21,397 nucleotides of DNA from an uncultured Planctomycetia bacterium. Its GTDB lineage: Bacteria > Planctomycetota > UBA1135 > GCA-002686595. This document shows, one piece after another, positions 1 through 5,926 of this stretch (the first letter of the stretch is position 1; each line of letters begins with the position of its first letter). Below the pieces are notes generated by a model that saw only the letters and a list, made by a program, of their open reading frames with translations, was not told the origin of the DNA and did not search any database. The position numbers and the translations under genes were made by a program. The stretch is taken from NCBI GenBank assembly GCA_938003765.1, contig CALKYE010000062.1, positions 1 to 21,397 of the forward strand. Reading direction: 5' to 3'.

Positions 1-1112
1 TGCGACCGAGCGCGCTCGAGGACCGCGCCTTCCTGCAGTCGCTGCGCCTCGCCGCTGAGAAGTGCAAGATCGAGCTGTCGAGCGCGCCCGAGGCCTACAT
101 GCACCTCGCCATGCCCGAATCGGGCGTGCAGTGGCGCCGCAACTTCACGCGCGCCGAGGTCGAGGCGCTGTGGGCGCCGCTGATCGAGCGCACGCTGCAC
201 TCGTGCCAGCGCGCGCTGGCCGACGCCAAGCTGAAGGTCGCGCAGATCGACGAGGTCGTGCTCGTCGGCGGGTCGACGCGCATCCCGGCCGTGCGCGAGC
301 GCGTCGAGCGCTTCTTCAACCGCAAGCCGCACGTCGAGCTCAACCCCGACGAGGTCGTCGCGCTCGGCGCCGCCGTGCAGGCCCACGTGCTGATGGGCGG
401 CACGCGCGAAGTGCTGCTGATGGACGTCACGCCGCTCTCCCTGGGCCTGGAGACCATGGGCGGCGCGGTGGCGAAGATCATCAGCCGCAACTCGACCATC
501 CCCTGCCAGGCGACCGAGGGCTTCACCACCTACGCCGACAACCAGACCGGGATCGAGTTCCACATCGTCCAGGGCGAGCGCGAGCTCGCGCGCGACTGTC
601 GGACGCTGGGTCGCTTCAAGCTCAGCGGCATTCCCCCGATGCCGGCCGGCATGCCCAAGGTCGCGGTGCGCTTCCACATCGACGCCAACGGCATGTTGAC
701 CGTGACCGCGAAGGAAGAGTCGACCGGCAAGAGCGCCCGCATCGAGGTGCAGCCGATGAACGGCCTGACCGACGAACAGGTCGAGGGCATGCTCAACGCG
801 GCCTACCGCCACGCGCGCGACGACTTCGACGCGCGGCGGGCGGCGGACCTGCGCACCGAGATCGGTGTGATGGTCCGCGCGACCGAGCGCGGCCTGACCC
901 ACGCCGGCAACGGGCTCGACCGGGAAACCGGCCTGGACATCACCGAGGCGCTGACCAAGGGCCGCGCCGCCCTCGAAGGGCCCCTCCCGGACGCCACCAG
1001 CCTGCAGCGCGTGCGCGACGAGCTCGAGCGCGCCACCCTGCCCCTGGCCGCGCTGCTGATGGACTCGGTGGCCAAGTCCGCGCTGTCGGGCAAGAAACTT
1101 TCAGAGGTGTAG
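1..1112 (+). CDS. hscA: Hsp70-family iron-sulphur chaperone HscA (3' part, 5' end outside window)
   Basis: HscA is the specialised Hsp70 that, with HscB, helps transfer Fe-S clusters from the IscU scaffold to target proteins in the cytoplasm. The frame is open from base 3 and the gene starts upstream of the window. Visible are the last part of the ATPase domain, including the VGGSTRIP adenosine-binding motif near base 265, the linker and substrate-binding domain (DVTPLSLGLETMGG, then GERELARDC and TVTAKEESTGK), and a helical lid ending in a short basic tail. The tail ALSGKKLSEV resembles the E. coli HscA end (seen in family knowledge as RALKGHSVDEV) rather than the acidic DnaK tail. The next gene is iscX, one base after the stop, which supports HscA over DnaK. 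Most of the nucleotide-binding domain cannot be checked here. Confidence 0.9.
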   Translation, partial: RPSALEDRAFLQSLRLAAEKCKIELSSAPEAYMHLAMPESGVQWRRNFTRAEVEALWAPLIERTLHSCQRALADAKLKVAQIDEVVLVGGSTRIPAVRERVERFFNRKPHVELNPDEVVALGAAVQAHVLMGGTREVLLMDVTPLSLGLETMGGAVAKIISRNSTIPCQATEGFTTYADNQTGIEFHIVQGERELARDCRTLGRFKLSGIPPMPAGMPKVAVRFHIDANGMLTVTAKEESTGKSARIEVQPMNGLTDEQVEGMLNAAYRHARDDFDARRAADLRTEIGVMVRATERGLTHAGNGLDRETGLDITEALTKGRAALEGPLPDATSLQRVRDELERATLPLAALLMDSVAKSALSGKKLSEV

Positions 1113-1113
1113 C

Positions 1114-1323
1114 GTGAGCCGCAGCCAGATTCACTGGAGCGACGTCCGGCGCATCGCCGAGGCGCTGGAGACGGCTCACCCGCACGCGGAGCTGCTCAGG
1201 CTCCGCTTCACGGAGCTGCACCGCTGGGTCACCGAGCTGCCCGGATTCGCGGACGATCCTCAAAAGTCGAACGAGAAGATCCTCGAAGCCATTCAAATGG
1301 CGTGGCTCGATGAGCGAGACTGA
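1114..1323 (+). CDS. iscX: Fe-S cluster assembly protein IscX
   Basis: This 69-residue acidic protein matches IscX (YfhJ), a small regulator that binds the cysteine desulfurase IscS and acts as an iron-dependent modulator of cluster assembly. The match is direct: an N-terminal W-x-D motif (HWSDVRRIAEAL), then LRFTELHRWV, FADDPQKSNEKILEAI and a WLDE end, all at the spacing known for the family, and length is near the usual 66. The GTG start at 1114 has an AGAGG sequence six bases upstream, inside the end of hscA, so translation is probably coupled to hscA. In the enterobacterial isc operon a ferredoxin gene lies between hscA and iscX; here it is absent from that place. Confidence 0.93.
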   Translation: MSRSQIHWSDVRRIAEALETAHPHAELLRLRFTELHRWVTELPGFADDPQKSNEKILEAIQMAWLDERD

Positions 1324-1353
1324 GCGTTCCGTACGCCCCCCCCAAGAGGACTC

Positions 1354-1770
1354 ATGGCCAAAGCCCCCCCGATTCGTTGGATCACCGCAGCTGACCGCAA
1401 GTGGGACACCAACGCCGTGTGGAAGGCGTTCGTCGAGCTGATGAACGGCGCCGATCCCGACGAGCTGTCCTCGATCCAGCGCATCGCCTGGCTGGCGCAC
1501 CACTACGACAACGAGGCGCGCTCGAAGGGCCACGCGCGCTTCTTCGCCGACCGCGACAAGAAGACCATCAACGCCACAGTCCGCGCCCTGGAGTCGATCG
1601 GCGCGCTGGCGCACGCTCAGGTGCTGCGCGACGCCCACGCTGCCAAGGTGGCGTCGCAGCACGACCGCAACCTGCTGGCGCTGGACCGCGTGGAGAAGCA
1701 CCTGCGCGGCTACCTCCAGACCTTCGAGGCGCACTTCGTGCGCGAATCGCCGGAGAGCTGCGGCCGCTGA
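1354..1770 (+). CDS. DMP19/DUF4375-like small protein
   Basis: The 138-residue product starts at an ATG with AGAGG six bases upstream, 30 bases after iscX and probably in the same transcript. From memory of the DUF4375/DMP19 family, the central part fits in order: a Q-R followed by an aromatic helix (SIQRIAWLAHHYDNEA), a G-H-x-x-FF turn (KGHARFFADRD) matching the family's NGG-x-x-QFF region, and an ALESIGA...AQVL helix. DMP19 of Neisseria is an acidic DNA-mimic protein, but this protein is not obviously acidic (many Arg, Lys and His), so the DNA-mimic role should not be transferred. The asparagine-glycine-glycine of the family is changed to SKG. Assignment to the fold is likely, function is unknown. 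No signal peptide or membrane segment is seen. Confidence 0.6.
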   Translation: MAKAPPIRWITAADRKWDTNAVWKAFVELMNGADPDELSSIQRIAWLAHHYDNEARSKGHARFFADRDKKTINATVRALESIGALAHAQVLRDAHAAKVASQHDRNLLALDRVEKHLRGYLQTFEAHFVRESPESCGR

Positions 1771-1777
1771 CCTCGTG

Positions 1778-1798
1778 GGCTGCGCCCCGGGCGCAGCC
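1778..1798. terminator. Perfect inverted repeat between convergent genes, probable bidirectional terminator
   Basis: Bases 1778-1787 (GGCTGCGCCC) are the exact reverse complement of 1789-1798, giving up to ten G/C-rich pairs around a minimal loop. It fills the 31-base gap between the stops of the plus-strand DMP19-like gene and minus-strand gpmA. There is no T tract on either strand, so it would act as a strong hairpin or a Rho-assisted end rather than a classical intrinsic terminator. Inner pairs must open to form a real loop. Confidence 0.6.
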
Positions 1799-1801
1799 GC
1801 A

Positions 1802-2548
1802 CTACTTGGCCTTGCCCTGAGCCGCGACGGCGTGCTGCGCCGCGGCGATCTCGCTGTCCGAGGCGAGGTAATAGCTCTTGAGCGGCCGCAGGCTGTCGTC
1901 GAGCTCGTACACCAACGGGATGCCCGTGGGGATGTTGAGCGCGACGATCTTGTCGTCGGCGACGGAGTCGAGGTGCTTCACGAGCGCGCGCAGCGAGTTG
2001 CCGTGCGCCGCGATGATCAGTCGCTGGCCAGCGCGCACGCGCGGGGCGAGCACCGCGTTCCAGTACGGCACGACGCGCGCGACCGTGTCCTTGAGCGACT
2101 CGGCGAGCGGCCGCTCGCGCTCGGAGAGCTTGGCGTAGCGGGCGTCGTTGGCCGGGTTCTCCGGATCGCCACGTTCATTCGCCGGCGGCGGGATGTCGTA
2201 GCTGCGCCGCCAGACCAGGACCTGCGCCTCGCCGTGGCGCGCGGCGGTCTCGGCCTTGTCGAGCCCGGTCAGCGCCCCGTAGTGGCGCTCGTTGAGCCGC
2301 CAGTCCTTCTCGACCGGGATCCAGTGCAGGTCGAGCTCGTCGAGCGCGAGGTTCAGCGTCGTGATCGCGCGACGCAGGTACGAGGTGTACGCGACGTCGA
2401 ACCCGTAGCCCGCCTCGCGCAGTCGCTTGCCCGCCTCGCGCGCCTCCGCGACGCCCTTGTCCGACAGGGGCACGTCCTTCCAACCGGTGAAGCGGTTCTC
2501 ACGGTTCCACTGGCTTTCGCCGTGACGCAACAGGACCAGCTTGATCAT
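1802..2548 (-). CDS. gpmA: 2,3-bisphosphoglycerate-dependent phosphoglycerate mutase
   Basis: This cytoplasmic enzyme interconverts 3- and 2-phosphoglycerate in glycolysis and gluconeogenesis. The 248-residue length is that of GpmA. The phosphohistidine motif LLRHGESQWN sits at residues 6-15 with His9 as the phosphorylated residue, followed by RFTGWKDVPLS, the YLRRA pair at 57-61, the LNERHYGALTG loop at 85-95 with Glu87 as likely proton donor, and the second histidine in AAHGNSLRAL at His182. All expected catalytic residues are present. The gene follows the cyclodeaminase gene on the minus strand after 48 bases. I see no Shine-Dalgarno sequence before the ATG; that strand reads CCCCTCCC there. 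Confidence 0.96.
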   Translation of the reverse strand: MIKLVLLRHGESQWNRENRFTGWKDVPLSDKGVAEAREAGKRLREAGYGFDVAYTSYLRRAITTLNLALDELDLHWIPVEKDWRLNERHYGALTGLDKAETAARHGEAQVLVWRRSYDIPPPANERGDPENPANDARYAKLSERERPLAESLKDTVARVVPYWNAVLAPRVRAGQRLIIAAHGNSLRALVKHLDSVADDKIVALNIPTGIPLVYELDDSLRPLKSYYLASDSEIAAAQHAVAAQGKAK

Positions 2549-2596
2549 GACAGGGAGGGGCGCGGGTGCGAGTTCGAAGGGCCGTAGAGGGTTGGG

Positions 2597-3238
2597 TCAG
2601 GCGGGCAGGTGTGACGCGAGCGCCGCTCGAGCACGGTCCGCGGCGGCCAGCGCTCGCACGCGGAGCGCGGCGGCGTCGGCCCGCTTGGCGGCGACGTAGG
2701 CGGCGTCTTTGATCGATGCGGCGTTGATCGCGACGTTGGCCTGCGCCGCGTCCAGCCCGGCGACGCAGCACGCGACGCCGCTGCCGAGGTCGCTCGCCAG
2801 GTTGGGATTGATCTGCGCCGCGCTGTCGGCCGCGAGTTCGAGCACCTCCGCCGCCGCGCGCATGGTTTCGAGCGGAACCTCGAGCGCTCCCTTCATCGCC
2901 GCCTGGATGCCGGCGGTGCGAGCCGCCTTCTGCTCGTCGTTCGCCTTCGGCGCGCCGAAAGCGGCCGTGACGCCGTCGTAGGCCGCGCTGTCGGCGTTCA
3001 CGTACTCGAGCGATCGCGCGCGCAGCGCATCGAGTCGCGTCGCGCGGGCCGACATCGCGGTCTCGACCGCCGCGTACTTCTCGCCGCTGGTGAACCGGCA
3101 CGCCATACTCACCGTGGCAGCGCCGCAGGCGACGACGTACGCAGCGAGGCTGCCGCCGCCGGGCGTGGGGGTCTTCTCGGCGAGAGCCGCTGCGAAGGCG
3201 GTCAAGGGCAGATCGGTCAGCTTCGATTCGGAGGGCAT
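2597..3238 (-). CDS. Cyclodeaminase/cyclohydrolase family protein (FchA-like)
   Basis: The 213-residue product belongs to the formimidoyl-THF cyclodeaminase/methenyl-THF cyclohydrolase family (FTCD_C fold), which handles one-carbon units on tetrahydrofolate in the cytoplasm. The signature TPTPGGGSLAAYV is at residues 23-35, followed by a Gly/Ala-rich helix with MACRFTSGEKYA and the long alanine-rich helices that make this all-helical dimer; ASDLGSGVACCVAGLDAA near residue 170 is the other conserved stretch. It is a stand-alone domain, not fused to a formiminotransferase, so either the deaminase (histidine or purine breakdown) or cyclohydrolase reaction is possible and sequence alone does not choose. 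It is upstream of gpmA and divergent from the M48 gene. Confidence 0.88.
   Translation of the reverse strand: MPSESKLTDLPLTAFAAALAEKTPTPGGGSLAAYVVACGAATVSMACRFTSGEKYAAVETAMSARATRLDALRARSLEYVNADSAAYDGVTAAFGAPKANDEQKAARTAGIQAAMKGALEVPLETMRAAAEVLELAADSAAQINPNLASDLGSGVACCVAGLDAAQANVAINAASIKDAAYVAAKRADAAALRVRALAAADRARAALASHLPA
3230..3235 (+). promoter_or_regulatory. Ribosome binding site deciding the M48 protease start
   Basis: GGAGGG lies seven bases before the ATG at 3243 and supports that start over the GTG at 3282, which would also leave a complete signal peptide. The site is inside codons 2 and 3 of the divergent cyclodeaminase gene on the other strand. Confidence 0.65.
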
Positions 3239-3242
3239 CGCG

Positions 3243-4076
3243 ATGACGTGGAACCGGGCGGAGGGTCAGGAAACCCGCGGAGTGTATCGCGGCGCGCGGC
3301 GCGTTCTCGCCGCATGGCTGGCGCTGGTCGCGGTGCTCGCGACGCTGGCGCCGAGTTGCCAGACGGTTGCGGTCACGGGCCGCCGCCAGTTCAACATGTT
3401 CTCGCTCGAGCAGGACAAGCAACTGGGCTCGGAGGCCTACGCGGACGCCATGGCCGAGTCCAAGCGCATCACGTCCGGTCCGCAGTACGCGCAGGTCAAG
3501 CGCGTCGTCGAGCGCTTGATCCCGGTGGTCGACGACCCCGGCTTCCAGTGGGAGTTCAACGTCATCGACGACCCCAAGACGGTCAACGCCTGGTGCATGC
3601 CGGGAGGGAAGATCGCGGTGTTCACCGGCATCCTCCCGGTCGCCCAGGACGACGCCGGCCTGGCGGTCGTGCTCGGGCACGAGATCGCGCACGCGGTGGC
3701 GCGCCACGGCACGGAGCGCATGACGACGCAAGGACTTGGAAGCGTCGGACTCGCGGTCATCGCCAGCCAGTTCGAGACGGCGGCCAAGCATCACGACGCG
3801 CTGCTGCTCGCGACCGACCTGCTGGTGTTCAAACCCTGGGGCCGCGACAACGAGCTCGAGGCCGACGAAATCGGCCTCATGTACATGGCGAAGGCCGGTT
3901 ACGACCCGCGCGCGGCCAGCGAGTTCTGGAAGCGCATGGCGGCGCTGTCCGGCGGCGGGGCCCAAAGCGGCATCGAGCAGTACTTCTCCACGCACCCGTC
4001 GAATGCCGAGCGCATCGAGCGTTTGGAGCGACTGCTCCCCAAGGCCCTGGCGCTGCGGCCCGCCGCCGCTCCCTGA
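3243..4076 (+). CDS. M48-family zinc metallopeptidase, exported, probably a lipoprotein
   Basis: The 277-residue protein is a LoiP/YcaL-type M48 peptidase expected to act in the periplasm or at the outer membrane in protein quality control. Residues 15-38 form a basic then hydrophobic signal, ending LAPSC with Cys39 as a possible lipidation site, although the -3 residue is Ala instead of the usual Leu. After it comes the TGRRQFN motif common in such proteins. The zinc motif HEIAH is at 146-150 and the third-ligand region ELEADEIG at 204-211; the C-terminal STHPSNAERI at 249-258 is also typical. The start at 3243 follows a good ribosome site; no open frame upstream is better supported. Its start is four bases from that of the divergent cyclodeaminase gene. 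Confidence 0.9.
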   Translation: MTWNRAEGQETRGVYRGARRVLAAWLALVAVLATLAPSCQTVAVTGRRQFNMFSLEQDKQLGSEAYADAMAESKRITSGPQYAQVKRVVERLIPVVDDPGFQWEFNVIDDPKTVNAWCMPGGKIAVFTGILPVAQDDAGLAVVLGHEIAHAVARHGTERMTTQGLGSVGLAVIASQFETAAKHHDALLLATDLLVFKPWGRDNELEADEIGLMYMAKAGYDPRAASEFWKRMAALSGGGAQSGIEQYFSTHPSNAERIERLERLLPKALALRPAAAP

Positions 4077-4084
4077 CCGGCCGG

Positions 4085-4106
4085 GGCGGCCTTCGGGCGC
4101 GCCGCC
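4085..4106 (+). terminator. G/C-rich hairpin after the M48 gene
   Basis: GGCGGC (4085-4090) pairs with GCCGCC (4101-4106) around a ten-base loop holding TTCGGG. It begins nine bases after the M48 stop codon. There is no T run after it, so a terminator role is plausible only by position. Confidence 0.4.
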
Positions 4107-4110
4107 AGGG

Positions 4111-4135
4111 GCCCGCAAGCGTATTTCTTGCAGGC
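4111..4135. terminator. Second hairpin after the M48 gene, 9-bp stem with one mismatch
   Basis: GCCCGCAAG (4111-4119) pairs with CTTGCAGGC (4127-4135) with a single C/A mismatch, around a seven-base loop CGTATTT. It directly follows the hairpin at 4085-4106. It could be part of a tandem terminator or the first element of the structured leader in front of the glycogen-synthase-like gene. No T run follows on the plus strand. Confidence 0.45.
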
Positions 4136-4136
4136 C

Positions 4137-4374
4137 GTAATCCATTGCGTGACAGAGCCTTGGGCACATCCGTCCAGTCGCGGGTACGCCTCGGCACAGT
4201 GGTTTCCTAGTTTCCCGCAGTGCTGGACGGGAAGCATCGAACCGTCCCACCTGAGCGCCGCAGCCCCACTGCTGGTGCGAAGGACGTCGGGATCGCCCCC
4301 ACGCTGGAGAAACCGCTCAATCGTCAGAAGGCAGGGATGAGCCAACAAGGCCCCGATCAATCGCGAGGCTGCGC
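4137..4374 (+). promoter_or_regulatory. Structured non-coding leader before the GT5 gene, with competing stems
   Basis: No convincing gene lies between the M48 stop and the GT5 start. The leader has a base-paired element in which CCGTCCAG (4170-4177) is the reverse complement of CTGGACGG (4223-4230), extended inward by GCGGG (4180-4184) with CCCGC (4214-4218). The same GGACGG (4225-4230) can instead pair with CCGTCC at 4242-4247 across an 11-base loop. These two structures exclude each other, as in attenuators and riboswitches. A further CAGTGG (4197-4202)/CCACTG (4266-4271) pairing is possible. I do not recognise a known riboswitch or RNA family, and no promoter boxes can be named. The regulatory role is inference from structure and position. 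Confidence 0.4.
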
Positions 4375-4378
4375 GTGA
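4337..4378 (+). CDS. Possible 13-codon leader peptide overlapping the GT5 start
   Basis: An ATG at 4337, preceded by AAGGCAGGG, opens a frame of 13 codons (MSQQGPDQSRGCA) whose TGA stop (4376-4378) overlaps the GTG start of the GT5 gene by two bases. Such a layout would allow translational coupling of the enzyme to the leader. Short frames of this size arise by chance, so this is a weak call. Confidence 0.25.
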   Translation: MSQQGPDQSRGCA

Positions 4379-5859
4379 AGGTCGCCTTCGTAGCACCCGA
4401 GTTCGACCCGCTCGTGCGGCGGACGCCACTGGCTGAGATCGCGGCAGCCCTGCCTCGAGCGATCCGCGCCGCGGGCGCCGACGCGCGCGTGTTCATCCCG
4501 TTCACGCAGCCGATCCACTCGGCGCACCTGCCCGACCTGCAACCGGTGGGCATGGTGGACGTGCGCGACATCGACGGCACGACGCGCTTCGAGATCCACC
4601 AGGCGGAGGTCGGCGGCGTTCCCGTCTACCTGTTCGACCACCCGCGCTTCTTCGGGTCGCGTCAGCCCTACGGCAGCGACGAGGGGCCCTATCCGGACAA
4701 CTGGCGGCGCTACGTGCTGTTCACGCGCGCGGTTCTCGAGAGCCTGGGCGTCGTCGGCTTCGAGCCGGACGTTCTGCACTGCTTCGACTGGACGTGCGGG
4801 CTGTTGCCGCTGCTCCAAGAGCTGGAGTACGCCGAGAAGCGCCCCGACCACCCCGCGGCCAAGGCCGGGACCTTCTTCCAGATCCACAACCTCGCGATCC
4901 AAGGCGCCTTCGAACGCGAGATCCTGCCGCAGCTCGGCATCCCCTACCGCGTGTTCCAGGCGACCGGCGGCATCGAGCTCAACGGCAAGGTCAACTTCCT
5001 GAAGGCCGGCGCCGAGTTCGCCACGATCCTCGGCACACACTCGCCCGGTCACGCCGAGCGCATCCAGAAGCTCGACCGCGGCTACGGACTCGAAGAGGTC
5101 TTCCGCCGCCGCACCAAGGAACTGGTCGGCATCACCAGCGGCATCGACTACAGCGCGTGGGACCCTGCGAACGACCCGCTGATCGCGCGCTCGTTCTCGC
5201 ACAAGGACAAGACCCTATCGGGCAAGGCCAAGTGCAAGGCGGTGCTCCAGCAGACGCTCAAGCTCGAAAGCGGCGCCCGCACGCCGGTCGCGGCCATGAT
5301 CGGACGCTTCGACGCCGACTCGGGGGCCGAGATCCTCGCCGAGGTGCTCACCACGGTGCTCGAGTTGGGCGTCGAGGTCGTGATGATGGGCGCGGGCCGC
5401 CCCGACATCCACGAGCGCCTCAAGACCATCCAGACCACGTTCTTCGGCCGCTGCCGCGTGATCGAGGGCTACCAGCTCGGCCTCGCGCACCAGATCGTCG
5501 CCGCGGCCGACATGCTGCTGCTGCCCGCGCACTACCACCCGGGCAACGCGCTGTGCGCGATCGGAATGCGCTACGGCGCGGCGCCGATCGTCTACGCCAG
5601 CGGCGGGCTCGAAGACTACGTCACCGACCTCGAGCGCAACGCTCGCGGCGGAACCGGCTTCACCTTCGCCAACTACAGCGGCGAAGGCGTGCTGGGCGCG
5701 ATCGACTCGGCGCGCAAGCTCTACAAGAGCCAGGCGGCCTGGAAGTCGGTGGTCACGCGCTGCATGCGCCAGGACTTCTCGTGGGACGCCACCGCGCAGG
5801 AGTACCTGAAGGCCTACCGACGCGTCACGCGTCGCACGAAGCGCTCGCAGTCGGCCTGA
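4375..5859 (+). CDS. Glycogen/starch synthase-like GT5 protein with altered active-site motifs
   Basis: The 494-residue protein has the GT5 fold of ADP-glucose-dependent glycogen synthase (GlgA): a first Rossmann domain with the N-terminal strand MKVAFVAPEFDPL, the conserved QIHNLAIQG (169-177), GITSGIDYSAWDPANDP (252-268), then a second domain with AMIGRFD (307-313), VIEGYQLGLAHQIVAAADMLLLP and ASGGLEDYV (408-416). Length is slightly above the usual 470-490. Three signature sites differ: the K-T/S-G-G-L donor loop is VRRTPLAEI (14-22), the lysine of the S-R-L-x-x-x-K-G motif is missing (GRFDADSGA, 310-318), and the catalytic-Glu motif E-P-C-G-L is HYHPGNAL (386-393). It may therefore use another donor, or be a non-catalytic paralogue. 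The GTG start has GAGG six bases upstream. Confidence 0.8.
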   Translation: MKVAFVAPEFDPLVRRTPLAEIAAALPRAIRAAGADARVFIPFTQPIHSAHLPDLQPVGMVDVRDIDGTTRFEIHQAEVGGVPVYLFDHPRFFGSRQPYGSDEGPYPDNWRRYVLFTRAVLESLGVVGFEPDVLHCFDWTCGLLPLLQELEYAEKRPDHPAAKAGTFFQIHNLAIQGAFEREILPQLGIPYRVFQATGGIELNGKVNFLKAGAEFATILGTHSPGHAERIQKLDRGYGLEEVFRRRTKELVGITSGIDYSAWDPANDPLIARSFSHKDKTLSGKAKCKAVLQQTLKLESGARTPVAAMIGRFDADSGAEILAEVLTTVLELGVEVVMMGAGRPDIHERLKTIQTTFFGRCRVIEGYQLGLAHQIVAAADMLLLPAHYHPGNALCAIGMRYGAAPIVYASGGLEDYVTDLERNARGGTGFTFANYSGEGVLGAIDSARKLYKSQAAWKSVVTRCMRQDFSWDATAQEYLKAYRRVTRRTKRSQSA

Positions 5860-5892
5860 GCGCCGCGAGCCCGCCACGCCGCGAGCCCTCTG

Positions 5893-5914
5893 CGACGCGC
5901 CCGAGAGTGCGTCG
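5893..5914. terminator. Weak stem-loop between convergent genes
   Basis: CGACGC (5893-5898) pairs with GCGTCG (5909-5914) around a ten-base loop in the 67-base gap between the GT5 gene and the convergent 693-residue protein gene. The same gap has a 12-base direct repeat, CGCCGCGAGCCC at 5861-5872 and 5877-5888. No T run is present. A terminator is expected here by layout, but this stem is short. Confidence 0.3.
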
Positions 5915-5926
5915 TCGCCGCGCAGC

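Noticed and set aside
940..1734. 264-codon open frame on the minus strand
   Set aside because: Antisense to hscA, iscX and the DMP19-like gene, two of which are certain; no domain seen.
4170..4235. Minus-strand resemblance to a cobalamin riboswitch core (CCCGC-ACTG element)
   Set aside because: The conserved GGTG-x-x-A-x-TCC loop and AAAGGGAA pieces are missing, and no gene lies downstream on the minus strand for it to control.
4225..4247. tRNA T-arm-like GGTTCGA on the minus strand
   Set aside because: No acceptor stem, D arm or anticodon arm at the required distances; the stem is better explained as one of the two alternative hairpins.
2499..4250. 583-codon open frame on the minus strand
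   Set aside because: It is arginine-rich, lies antisense to the M48 protease gene and in another frame of the cyclodeaminase gene, and has no recognisable domain. It is a by-product of high G/C content.
4128..4340. 70-codon open frame in the leader of the GT5 gene
   Set aside because: No ribosome site, mixed composition with many Ser/Pro/Arg and no recognisable family; it covers the competing stem region, which is better explained as structured RNA.
5861..5888. Two copies of a 12-base direct repeat after the GT5 gene
   Set aside because: Only two copies with a four-base spacer in simple G/C-rich sequence; no sign of a mobile element, attachment site or array.
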